From: JAAFIP01 sp043774625
Lineage (GTDB): Bacteria; Pseudomonadota; Gammaproteobacteria; Burkholderiales; Burkholderiaceae_C
Assembly: GCA_043774625.1 (NCBI GenBank)
Contig: JAYVTG010000091.1
Coordinates: 1-64,000, forward strand
Direction of reading: 5' to 3'
Length of the DNA stretch: 64,000 nucleotides
In this document: positions 24,462 through 32,195 of the stretch, in pieces
How positions within the stretch are numbered: the first letter of the stretch is position 1
How the letters are laid out: the number at the start of each line of letters is the position of its first letter
The notes under the pieces: model-generated
Databases searched by the model: none
Told to the model about the DNA's origin: nothing
What the model saw: the letters and a program-made list of their open reading frames with translations, nothing else
Program-made: the position numbers and the translations under genes

Positions 24462-25139
24462 ATGGCAGATTTTGGCATTCTCAACCTGCCACTTTTCGTA
24501 TTGGCAGGCTGGGTGCTGAACCTGACGCCCGGGCCAGACGTGTTCTACATGCTGACCCATGCACTCAAAAGCGGTTGGCGCGCGGGCGCGGCGGCGGTGG
24601 CGGGCATTTGCGCAGGCTGCCTGGTGCATGTGACGGCTGGTACGGTGGGCTTAAGTGCGCTGATTGCAGCGTCGGCCACCGCGTTTACGGTGCTCAAGTG
24701 GGTGGGTGCGGCGTATCTGGTCTATGTGGGTTTCAAGATGCTCACGTCCAAAGCCAACCCGAACGCTATACAAATAGTAGCTGCTCGCGCATATCCAGCG
24801 CTGGCAAACCGTGGTTTTTCTTACCCAAAGGTGTTTTTGCAAGGTTTTTGGACGAATGTACTCAACCCCAAGGTGGCGCTGTTCTTTTTGGCCTTCTTGC
24901 CGCAATTCATCAGCCCTGCAGCCGCCCATCCGTCGCTGGTTTTCTTGTTTCTGGGTGTGCTGTTTATCGTCAATTCCATTCCCATCGGCATGGGCTACGT
25001 GCTGCTGGCCGTGTGGCTGAGCCAGCGTGCAGGCGTGCAGCGCGGCCTGGGCAACTTTACCCTGTGGCTGGAACGTGTGGCGGGAGCGGTGTTTATAGCG
25101 TTTGGCGTCAAGCTGGCGCTGTCTGAAACCTCGCGCTAG
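24462..25139 (+). CDS. LysE family amino acid exporter
   Basis: A 225-residue LysE/RhtB-type exporter with about six hydrophobic segments. The family start is LNLTPGPDVFYMLTHALKSG near residues 21-40, with VLNPKVALFFLAFLPQFI in the middle. The ATG at 24462 is preferred to that at 24456 because GGAG lies only 1 bp before the latter and 7 bp before the former. A dispersed repeat encodes residues about 102-115 (Ala-Ile-Gln-Ile-Val-Ala-Ala-Arg-Ala-Tyr-Pro-Ala-Leu-Ala) in the variable cytoplasmic loop. Substrate unknown; amino acid export is inferred. Confidence 0.9.
   Translation: MADFGILNLPLFVLAGWVLNLTPGPDVFYMLTHALKSGWRAGAAAVAGICAGCLVHVTAGTVGLSALIAASATAFTVLKWVGAAYLVYVGFKMLTSKANPNAIQIVAARAYPALANRGFSYPKVFLQGFWTNVLNPKVALFFLAFLPQFISPAAAHPSLVFLFLGVLFIVNSIPIGMGYVLLAVWLSQRAGVQRGLGNFTLWLERVAGAVFIAFGVKLALSETSR
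24765..24805 (+). repeat. AGCTGCT dispersed repeat, copy 5 (in coding sequence)
   Basis: A clean copy read in-frame in the sense orientation within the LysE gene, giving the Ala-Ala-Arg-Ala-Tyr-Pro-Ala-Leu-Ala peptide in a loop between conserved blocks. Confidence 0.9.
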
Positions 25140-25200
25140 GCGCTGCCACACGTCTCGCGCTGTACCCTGCACCCACACCGCTACGAGGCACAATAGACCC

Positions 25201-26328
25201 ATGACAACCGCCCACCCCACCATCGACCAAGCCATTGACCTGCGAAGCGACACCGTTACCCAACCCACAGCCGCCATGCGGGGTGCCATGCTGCGCGCGC
25301 CATTGGGCGACGACGTGTTTGGCGACGATCCGACCGTGAACGCCTTGCAAGACAAAATCGCCGCCTTGTTGGGCTTTGAGGCGGCCCTGTTCACGCCCAC
25401 GGGCACGCAGAGCAATTTTTGCGGCATCCTGGCGCACTGCCAGCGCGGGGACGAATACATCGTGGGCCAGATGGCGCACACCTACCGCTGGGAAGGCGGC
25501 GGTGCCGCCGTGCTGGGCAGCGTTCAGCCCCAGCCGATTGCGCATGAGCCAGATGGGTCGCTGCCCCTGGCCGAGATTGAGGCCGCCATCAAACCCGACG
25601 ACGCGCACTTTGCCAAAACGCGCTTGCTGTGTCTGGAAAACACGATTGGTGGCAAACTGTTGCCCATCGACTATGTCAAAGCCGCGACAGATTTAGCGCG
25701 CAGCAAGGGGCTGGCAACGCATCTGGACGGCGCACGCCTATTCAACGCTGCCGTGGCCCAGTTTTTACAGATTCAAGCATCTAATATGCCCAATGTCAGC
25801 ACAAACAATGCGCGAGCAGCTACAAATTCAATAGCAAATGCAGTCCATGCAGAAGCCCGTCGCATCGCGCAACATTTCGACTCGGTGAGCGTTTGCCTAA
25901 GCAAAGGCCTGGGCGCACCCGTCGGCTCGGTGCTGTGCGGCAGCAAAGACCTGATTCAAAAAGCACACCGCGTGCGCAAGATGGCAGGCGGCGGCATGCG
26001 CCAGGCAGGCATGCTGGCCGCAGCGGGTATTTATGCGCTAGACCACCACGTCGCACGCCTGGCCGACGACCACGCGCTGGCCAAGCGACTGGGCGATGCA
26101 TTGAGCAAAATCGACGGTTTGACGCTAGACCCGGTGCACAGCAACATCGTTTTTGTCGATGTGCACGGTGCGGCAAAGGCCAGGGCAGCGGGCTTGATTA
26201 GCCACCTCAAACAACACGGCATTTTGGCCACCGGCCTGTACCGCCTGCGCTTTGTCACGCATCTGGATGTAGACGCGGCTGGCATTGACTACACCATCCA
26301 AGTCGTCCAAAACTACTTTACGATATAG
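25201..26328 (+). CDS. Low-specificity threonine aldolase
   Basis: A 375-residue PLP enzyme that cleaves threonine or allo-threonine to glycine and acetaldehyde. DLRSDTVTQPTAAMRGAM near the start, ENTIGGKLLPIDY, HLDGARLFNAAVA and VCLSKGLGAPVGSVLCG (PLP lysine) define the family. Between LFNAAVA and the next conserved helix (Ala-Arg-Arg-Ile-Ala-Gln-His-Phe-Asp), where relatives have a short connection, there are about 25-30 extra residues that include a dispersed repeat. The frame is kept. No trp function; it interrupts the trp cluster together with its neighbours. Confidence 0.93.
   Translation: MTTAHPTIDQAIDLRSDTVTQPTAAMRGAMLRAPLGDDVFGDDPTVNALQDKIAALLGFEAALFTPTGTQSNFCGILAHCQRGDEYIVGQMAHTYRWEGGGAAVLGSVQPQPIAHEPDGSLPLAEIEAAIKPDDAHFAKTRLLCLENTIGGKLLPIDYVKAATDLARSKGLATHLDGARLFNAAVAQFLQIQASNMPNVSTNNARAATNSIANAVHAEARRIAQHFDSVSVCLSKGLGAPVGSVLCGSKDLIQKAHRVRKMAGGGMRQAGMLAAAGIYALDHHVARLADDHALAKRLGDALSKIDGLTLDPVHSNIVFVDVHGAAKARAAGLISHLKQHGILATGLYRLRFVTHLDVDAAGIDYTIQVVQNYFTI
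25795..25835 (-). repeat. AGCTGCT dispersed repeat, copy 6 (in coding sequence)
   Basis: An inverted copy read in-frame within the threonine aldolase gene, encoding Val-Ser-Thr-Asn-Asn-Ala-Arg-Ala-Ala-Thr-Asn-Ser-Ile-Ala. It forms the core of an insertion of roughly 25-30 residues relative to the family pattern. Confidence 0.88.
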
Positions 26329-26365
26329 CGTAATTGCTTCAACACTTTAAATACAAAAGACCATC

Positions 26366-27274
26366 ATGAATTTACCGATGCCAAGCTTTTTACGGCAAAG
26401 CGTCCCGAGCGCTATCCACCAAGGCGATTGCAAAGATGTACTGAAGCTTTATCCAGAAAATTGTGTAGATTTAATTGTTACATCGCCACCCTATGCAGAT
26501 CAAAGGTCGTCTACTTACGGCGGTGTACACCCGGATAAATATGTGGATTGGATGTTGCCGCGCACGGAGCAAATGTTGCGCGTCTTAAAGGATAGTGGTT
26601 CCTTCGTGCTGAACATTAAAGAAAAAGCAATCAATGGTGAGCGCCACACGTATGTACTGGAGCTAATCCTTGCCTTGAAGAAGCAAGGGTGGCTGTGGAC
26701 GGAAGAATATATGTGGCATAAAAAAAATTGCTTTCCTGGGAAATGGCCAAATAGATTTAGAGATTCGTGGGAACGTTGCTTACATTTCACCAAGTCACGT
26801 AAGTTTGTAATGAATCAGGATGCTGTGATGGTTCCTATGGGTGACTGGGCGCAAACGCGATTGAAAACACTTGGTAAAAATGATGTTGTACGTTTCGACT
26901 CACAAGTTGGAAATGCATTTGGCAAGAATATTGCAAATTGGAAAGATCGCACAATGGCCTATCCAACGAATGTCTTGCATATGGCCACAGAATGCGGAAA
27001 TAAAGGACATAGTGCCGCATTCCCGGTGGCTCTACCTGAATGGTTTATCAAACTATTTACAAATCCTGGTGACCTGGTACTTGACCCATTCGTAGGTTCT
27101 GGAACAACCGTACAAGCGGCATGTAATCTAGACCGTGCGGTGATCGGCATAGACGTTCTTGACCAATACGTGCAGCTAAGTAAAGAAAAACTTTTACCAA
27201 CCCAAGGAGTGTTACTTGAGCCAACAACGCAATACAAAGTTAGTCGCGTCCGCAAAGCAATTCGTTCAGAATAA
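26366..27274 (+). CDS. Type II DNA methyltransferase (N4-cytosine or N6-adenine)
   Basis: A 302-residue DNA amino-methyltransferase. The catalytic motif TSPPY is near residues 38-42 and the AdoMet motif DPFVGSGTT near 234-242, an order (catalytic before AdoMet) typical of beta-class enzymes. It would protect host DNA from the endonuclease encoded immediately downstream. The gene is clearly AT-richer than its neighbours, with frequent A/T-ending codons, suggesting acquisition. It ends 59 bp inside the endonuclease reading frame. Target sequence and methylated base cannot be told from the motif alone. Confidence 0.93.
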   Translation: MNLPMPSFLRQSVPSAIHQGDCKDVLKLYPENCVDLIVTSPPYADQRSSTYGGVHPDKYVDWMLPRTEQMLRVLKDSGSFVLNIKEKAINGERHTYVLELILALKKQGWLWTEEYMWHKKNCFPGKWPNRFRDSWERCLHFTKSRKFVMNQDAVMVPMGDWAQTRLKTLGKNDVVRFDSQVGNAFGKNIANWKDRTMAYPTNVLHMATECGNKGHSAAFPVALPEWFIKLFTNPGDLVLDPFVGSGTTVQAACNLDRAVIGIDVLDQYVQLSKEKLLPTQGVLLEPTTQYKVSRVRKAIRSE

Positions 27275-27962
27275 TATTGCCACTAGCTTTCATAACAAAT
27301 TGCTTGAAGGCTTACAGAAGCTCAAGTTGCATGTTTTGTTGCGGCGTAAGAATCCTTACTTGTTTCGAGCTAAATCAATATCGACAGCCGATGAGCTTGT
27401 AAGAGGGTTGTTGGATGCGCACCTGTCTTCAAAAGAAGAGACAATTTTCGGGGGCTTCTTGGAATCTCTTGCCATTCATGTTTGTGCTGAGGCTTTTGGT
27501 GGGCAGAAATCTAGCAGCGAGGGGATCGATCTAGAGTTTTCAAGAGACGGAAAACGTTATATCGTCTCGATTAAAAGTGGACCGAATTGGGCAAATTCTC
27601 AGCAACTAGCGCGAATGAAGTCAAACTTTTCGCAGGCGAAAAAAATAGCTGGAGTTAAGTCATCGCTTGAAGCTATTAATGGCTGCTGTTATGGCAAAGA
27701 GAAGAACAAGCATAAAGGAACGTACATCAAACTCTGCGGACAAGAGTTTTGGTCATTAATTTCTGGCCTAGATGATTTTTATTTAGGCATTATCGAACCG
27801 CTTGGATTCGAGGCTAAAAAACGAACAGAGGAGTTCAGTTCAAAGTACTCGGCTGTAGTGAATCAATTCACTGGCAGCTTCATCACTGAGTTTTGCACCA
27901 AGGACGGAAATATTCGCTGGGAAGAACTTCTCAAGTACAACTCAGCCAAAATCCCTGAATAG
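27216..27962 (+). CDS. Type II restriction endonuclease, PmeII-like
   Basis: A 248-residue protein with a PD-(D/E)XK-like core: EGIDLEFSRDGKRYIVSIKS near residues 106-125. FLESLAIHVCAEAFGG and INGCCYG-KEK are further conserved-looking blocks. I associate this pattern with the PmeII family of type II endonucleases, from memory only. The start is a TTG at 27216 with an AAGGAG site 8 bp upstream; no ATG exists in the first 140 codons. It overlaps the methyltransferase gene by 59 bp, which favours coordinated synthesis. AT-rich like its partner. Confidence 0.8.
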   Translation: MSQQRNTKLVASAKQFVQNNIATSFHNKLLEGLQKLKLHVLLRRKNPYLFRAKSISTADELVRGLLDAHLSSKEETIFGGFLESLAIHVCAEAFGGQKSSSEGIDLEFSRDGKRYIVSIKSGPNWANSQQLARMKSNFSQAKKIAGVKSSLEAINGCCYGKEKNKHKGTYIKLCGQEFWSLISGLDDFYLGIIEPLGFEAKKRTEEFSSKYSAVVNQFTGSFITEFCTKDGNIRWEELLKYNSAKIPE

Positions 27963-27979
27963 CAATTTTGAGGAAAACC

Positions 27980-29020
27980 ATGCCCATCACCCCCCAACAA
28001 GCCCTGCAGCGCACCATCGAACACCGCGAGATTTTTCACGACGAAATGCTGCATGTGGTGCGGCAAATCATGTCGGGCGAAATGTCCCCGGTGATGATGG
28101 CGGCCATGATCACCGGCCTGCGCGTCAAGAAGGAAACCATTGGCGAAATTACCGCTGCCGCACAGGTGATGCGCGAATTTTCGACCAAGGTGCATGTGGC
28201 AGACAAAACGCATCTGGTGGACATTGTGGGCACGGGCGGCGACGGTTCGCATACCTTCAATATTTCTACCTGTAGCATGTTTGTAGCTGCCGCCGCGGGT
28301 GCCAAGGTCAGCAAGCATGGTGGCCGCAGCGTCAGCAGCAAAAGCGGCAGCGCGGACGTGCTGGAGGCGCTGGGCGTCAACATCAACCTGTCGCCCGAGC
28401 GCATCGCCCAATGCATCCAGAACGTGGGCATCGGCTTTATGTTTGCGCCCAACCACCACAGCGCCATGAAGCACGTGGCCCCCATTCGCAAAGAGCTGGG
28501 TGTGCGCACCATTTTCAATATCCTGGGCCCGTTGACCAACCCGGCCAGCGCTCCCAACATCTTGATGGGCGTGTTCCACCCCGACTTGGTGGGCATTCAG
28601 GTGCGCGCCCTGCAACGCCTGGGTGCCGAGCATGCCGTGGTTGTTTATGGCCGCGACGGTATGGACGAAGTGAGCCTGGGCGCCGCCACCCTGGTGGGTG
28701 AGCTGAAAGACGGCGCGATTACCGAATACGACATCCACCCCGAAGATTTTGGCCTGCAAATGGCCAGCAGCCGCGCCCTGCGCGTAGAAACGCCCGAAGA
28801 ATCCAAAGCCCTGCTGATGGCCGTGCTAAACAATTCCAGCGCACCCGAGCACAAAGCCGCCAAAGACATCGTGGTGCTCAACGCAGGTGTGGCCCTGTAC
28901 GCCGCCAACGTAGAAAAAAGCATGAAAACCGGTATAAATAGTGCGCGAGCAGCTATTGAATCAGGAGCAGCAAAGGTAAAACTTGAACAACTCTTGCAAG
29001 CCACCCAAGCCACTGCTTAA
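27980..29020 (+). CDS. trpD: Anthranilate phosphoribosyltransferase
   Basis: A 346-residue enzyme that joins anthranilate to PRPP. The glycine-rich PRPP loop GTGGDGSHTFNIST and SKHGGRSVSSKSGSADVLEA are present. ATG 27980 follows a GAGGAAAA site. An in-frame TTG at 27968 is a less likely start. A dispersed repeat (28931-28965) encodes Ile-Asn-Ser-Ala-Arg-Ala-Ala-Ile-Glu-Ser near the C-terminus. trpC, usually next, is not found in this window. Confidence 0.96.
   Translation: MPITPQQALQRTIEHREIFHDEMLHVVRQIMSGEMSPVMMAAMITGLRVKKETIGEITAAAQVMREFSTKVHVADKTHLVDIVGTGGDGSHTFNISTCSMFVAAAAGAKVSKHGGRSVSSKSGSADVLEALGVNINLSPERIAQCIQNVGIGFMFAPNHHSAMKHVAPIRKELGVRTIFNILGPLTNPASAPNILMGVFHPDLVGIQVRALQRLGAEHAVVVYGRDGMDEVSLGAATLVGELKDGAITEYDIHPEDFGLQMASSRALRVETPEESKALLMAVLNNSSAPEHKAAKDIVVLNAGVALYAANVEKSMKTGINSARAAIESGAAKVKLEQLLQATQATA
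28931..28965 (-). repeat. AGCTGCT dispersed repeat, copy 7 (partial, in coding sequence)
   Basis: A partial inverted copy lacking the GCCAGC end, read in-frame in trpD. TrpD proteins normally have a similar Ala-rich helix here, so this may be replacement or converged sequence rather than insertion. Confidence 0.6.
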
Positions 29021-29064
29021 AGACTTTTTCTACCCCTTCACATTTGCACCAACTAGTCTGCGCC

Positions 29065-29910
29065 ATGGCTACACCCTCACTTCGCTTCGCCGCCAACCTG
29101 TCCATGCTCTACACCGAGCTGCCCTTCATGCAGCGTTTTGCTGCAGCTGCCCAAGACGGCTTCAAGGGCGTGGAGTTTTTGTTTCCGTATGCGTTTGACG
29201 TGCAAGCCATTGCAGCACAACTCAAACAACACGGTTTGCAGCAAGTACTTTTCAACACGCCTGCGGGCGGTGCCGATGCGGCGGGCATGAACACTGCCTG
29301 GGACGCAGGCATGCGCGGCACGGCGGCTGTGATGGGGCGCGAAGCAGAGTTTCAAGCGGGGGTATTGCGTGCGCTGGACTACGCACAGGTTTTAAACTGT
29401 CCTCGCATCCACGCGATGGCCGGGCTGTTACCCGAAGGTGTAAATGCAGACGAAGCGCGCCCCGTTGCGCAGGCCACGTATATCGCCAACCTGCGCTGGG
29501 CTGCGGCACAGGCCGCCAAGTTGGGCATTGCGGTGGTGATTGAACCGATCAACCAGCGCGACGTACCGCGCTTCTTTCTGAACCGCCAAGACCATGCCCA
29601 TGCCATTGTGCAAGAGGTAGGTGCGCCGAATCTGCAAGTGCAAATGGACCTGTACCACTGCCAGATTGTGGAAGGCGATGTGGCGATGAAGCTGCGCCAG
29701 TATGTGCCGACCGGGCGTGTGGGGCACATGCAAATTGCGGGGGTGCCACAGCGGCACGAGCCGAACGTGGGCGAGCTGAACTATCCGTATTTGTTCAGCG
29801 TGATGGAAGAGCTGGGCTATGACGGCTGGATAGGTTGCGAGTACCGGCCTGCCCGAGGTGCTGTCGTCAATGGCACGACGGATGGATTAGGCTGGATGAG
29901 ACTGGATTAA
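29065..29910 (+). CDS. hyi: Hydroxypyruvate isomerase family protein
   Basis: A 281-residue TIM-barrel sugar isomerase of the Hyi/OtnI group, which interconverts hydroxypyruvate or 2-oxo-tetronate with the semialdehyde. RFAANLSMLYTELPFMQRF at the N-terminus, VIEPINQRDVPRFFL with the metal-binding Glu, QMDLYHCQIVEGD and GWIGCEYRP with the second catalytic Glu are visible. The ATG at 29065 is used; a TTG 21 bp upstream is less likely. It ends 6 bp from the convergent xth gene. Confidence 0.9.
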   Translation: MATPSLRFAANLSMLYTELPFMQRFAAAAQDGFKGVEFLFPYAFDVQAIAAQLKQHGLQQVLFNTPAGGADAAGMNTAWDAGMRGTAAVMGREAEFQAGVLRALDYAQVLNCPRIHAMAGLLPEGVNADEARPVAQATYIANLRWAAAQAAKLGIAVVIEPINQRDVPRFFLNRQDHAHAIVQEVGAPNLQVQMDLYHCQIVEGDVAMKLRQYVPTGRVGHMQIAGVPQRHEPNVGELNYPYLFSVMEELGYDGWIGCEYRPARGAVVNGTTDGLGWMRLD

Positions 29911-29916
29911 ACTGGC

Positions 29917-30732
29917 TCAAAGCTTAAAGTCATAGCCAATCGTCATCGGTGCGTGGTCTGAAAACTTTTCGGTTTTGTAAATTTCTTCTTCCCGCGCAAG
30001 GTCAGCAAAGGCTGGAGTGGCCAGGTGGTAGTCCAACCGCCAACCCACGTTGTTGGCATAAGCCTGGCCACGCTGGCTCCACCAGGTGTAGCAAATGTCG
30101 GTAGTGTCGGGCTGCAAGCGGCGGTACACGTCGTGCATGCCTGCTCCTTGTGGCGATGTGTCCAGCAGTTTGGTCATCCAGGCGCGTTCCTCGGGTGTAA
30201 AGCCGCTGTTTTTCTGGTTGCTTTTCCAGTTTTTCAAGTCCACTTCCTTGTGCGCAATATTGATGTCACCACACAGCACAAACTCGCGCTTTTTCTTCAA
30301 TGCCTGCAAGTGCGGGTACATCTTGCCTAAAAATCGAAACTTTGCCTCTTGCCGATCTGGCCCCGAGCTGCCGCTGGGAAAATAGCTGCTGATGACCGAG
30401 AATTTGCGCACGGGCGTGTCAAAGCGCAGTTCCACATAACGGCCCTCGCTGTCAAACTCGCCGCCGTCAAAGCCAATGATCACATTGCTGGGCGTGTGGC
30501 GCGTGTACACGCCCACGCCGCTGTAACCCTTTTTCTCGGCAAACTGAAAATGGCCCTGCATGCCCGCAATCTGCTCAAACTTGCCCGCCATATCGCTCGC
30601 CTGGGCCTTGATTTCTTGCACGCACATACAATCAGGGGCATACTTTTCAACCCAGGCCTCCATGCCCTTGGTAGCCGCCGAGCGGATGCCGTTGAAGTTG
30701 AGGCTGGTAATTTTGAACAGTGATTTTTTCAT
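29917..30732 (-). CDS. xth: Exodeoxyribonuclease III / AP endonuclease
   Basis: A 271-residue exonuclease III family enzyme that cuts DNA at abasic sites and trims 3' ends in base-excision repair. ITSLNFNGIRSAATKGMEAW at the start, CVQEIKAQ with the metal-binding Glu, LCGDINIAH, and FSDHAPMTIGYD with the catalytic His are present. The start at 30732 (Met-Lys-Lys-Ser) is preferred because the longer frame would overlap pyrE. Its start is 11 bp from that of the divergent pyrE gene. Confidence 0.93.
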   Translation of the reverse strand: MKKSLFKITSLNFNGIRSAATKGMEAWVEKYAPDCMCVQEIKAQASDMAGKFEQIAGMQGHFQFAEKKGYSGVGVYTRHTPSNVIIGFDGGEFDSEGRYVELRFDTPVRKFSVISSYFPSGSSGPDRQEAKFRFLGKMYPHLQALKKKREFVLCGDINIAHKEVDLKNWKSNQKNSGFTPEERAWMTKLLDTSPQGAGMHDVYRRLQPDTTDICYTWWSQRGQAYANNVGWRLDYHLATPAFADLAREEEIYKTEKFSDHAPMTIGYDFKL

Positions 30733-30743
30733 AACAACTCGAT

Positions 30744-31415
30744 ATGACAACGCAAGATAATAGTTTGGCTGTAGATTTTGTGCAATTTGCCGTGCAATCT
30801 GGTGTGCTGCGCTTTGGAGAATTTACAACCAAGGCCGGTCGATTGTCGCCTTATTTCTTCAACGCTGGCTTGTTTGACGACGGTGCCAAACTGGGCCGTC
30901 TGGCACAGTTTTATGCGCAGCGCATCATGGGCAGTAGTGTTGAGTTTGACATGCTGTTTGGCCCGGCTTACAAGGGCATTCCTTTGGTAGCTGCCGTCGC
31001 CATTGAGCTGGCCCGCCTGGGCCGTAACGTGCCCTATGCCTACAACCGCAAAGAGGCCAAAGACCACGGCGAGCGCGGCACCCTGGTGGGCGCGCCCGTG
31101 CAGGGCCGGGTGCTGATCGTTGACGATGTGATGTCGGCGGGCACAGCCGCCAAAGAGTCGATTGCCATCATCAAGGCAGCAGGTGCCACGCCGCATGCCG
31201 TGGCGATTGCACTGGATCGGCAAGAAAAAGCCACTGAAAATGGCCAGGATGTGCCACACAGTGCCGTGCAATACGTCACCAATGTGCTGGGCCTACAGGT
31301 TTGTGCGATTGCCACCCTGACCGATTTGCTGCAATACTTACAAAATAATGGGGCTGACATGGCCCAGCACCGCGTGGCAGTGCAAGCCTACCGTCAACGG
31401 TATGGCGTAGCCTGA
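30744..31415 (+). CDS. pyrE: Orotate phosphoribosyltransferase
   Basis: A 223-residue enzyme of pyrimidine synthesis that makes OMP from orotate and PRPP. The PRPP motif VLIVDDVMSAGTA is near residues 122-134, and FGPAYKGIPL and AYNRKEAKDHGERG are typical. The ATG at 30744 leaves just 11 bp to the divergent xth start, so its promoter must lie within xth coding DNA, or its mRNA has almost no leader. Confidence 0.96.
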   Translation: MTTQDNSLAVDFVQFAVQSGVLRFGEFTTKAGRLSPYFFNAGLFDDGAKLGRLAQFYAQRIMGSSVEFDMLFGPAYKGIPLVAAVAIELARLGRNVPYAYNRKEAKDHGERGTLVGAPVQGRVLIVDDVMSAGTAAKESIAIIKAAGATPHAVAIALDRQEKATENGQDVPHSAVQYVTNVLGLQVCAIATLTDLLQYLQNNGADMAQHRVAVQAYRQRYGVA

Positions 31416-31447
31416 TGTTTTACAGCTATTGAACTTTCTAAACCGGT

Positions 31448-32122
31448 ATGTCCCTACTTTTTCGCCCCTTGTGTGTCGCCCTGGTTTTGGCCAGTGCCGC
31501 TGGGTCGTGGGCGCAGCAACAAGGCGCGGGCGGCATTTACACCTGCGTAGACGCCAAAGGCCGCAAGCTCACATCCGACAGGCCCATTCCTGAATGCGCC
31601 GACCGTGAACAAAAAGAGTTAACCAGTACCGGCACCGTCAAGCGCACCGTGAAACCAGCGATGTCGGCTGAGGAGCGGCGCGTGGCCGAAGAAAAAGAAA
31701 AAGCCGAAGCTGAAGAGCGGCTACGCCTGTTGGAAGAAAAACGCAAAGACCGCGCTATATTGTCGCGCTACCCCAACCGCGCCGCGCATGACAAAGAGCG
31801 TGGCGAAGCATTAAGCCAGATTGACGTGGTAATCAATACTGCCAGCAAGCGGATTGCAGAGCTGGATTCGCAGCGCAAGTCGATCAATGCCGAACTGGAG
31901 TTCTACAAAAAAGACCCAGCCAAAGCACCCCTGTCGCTCAAACGGCAGACAGAAGACAACGACAACAACGTGGTGGCACAAAAGCGCTTTATCAGCGAAC
32001 AGGATGGCGAAAAAAAGCGGGTTAATTCCCGTTTTGACGAAGAACTGGCTCGGCTGAAAACCCTATGGGCGGTTGCTGGCGGCGCAGCGATGGCAGCAGC
32101 CAGTTCTGCAGCTAAAAAGTAG
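31448..32122 (+). CDS. DUF4124 domain protein, exported, coiled coil
   Basis: A 224-residue protein with a signal peptide (residues 1-22, ending Ala-Gly-Ser-Trp-Ala), then a DUF4124 domain (GGIYTCVDAKGRKLTSDRPI). A long charged helical region follows (about residues 75-210) with Glu/Lys/Arg-rich heptads, probably a coiled coil. The C-terminus is Ala-rich. DUF4124 proteins are common in Burkholderiales and are periplasmic with unknown function. Confidence 0.85.
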   Translation: MSLLFRPLCVALVLASAAGSWAQQQGAGGIYTCVDAKGRKLTSDRPIPECADREQKELTSTGTVKRTVKPAMSAEERRVAEEKEKAEAEERLRLLEEKRKDRAILSRYPNRAAHDKERGEALSQIDVVINTASKRIAELDSQRKSINAELEFYKKDPAKAPLSLKRQTEDNDNNVVAQKRFISEQDGEKKRVNSRFDEELARLKTLWAVAGGAAMAAASSAAKK

Positions 32123-32137
32123 GGTTTTCGGCCAATT

Positions 32138-32178
32138 GCCAGCGTGGATACTGCGCGGGCAGCTATTAAAAATATAGC
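32138..32178 (-). repeat. AGCTGCT dispersed repeat, copy 8
   Basis: An inverted copy in the 73-bp gap between the convergent DUF4124 gene and gatB. Confidence 0.88.
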
Positions 32179-32195
32179 GCCCACCTGCTGCACAA

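Noticed and set aside
31416..31447. Partial match to the dispersed repeat before the DUF4124 gene
   Set aside because: Only a short CAGCTATTGAA word matches; too little to call.
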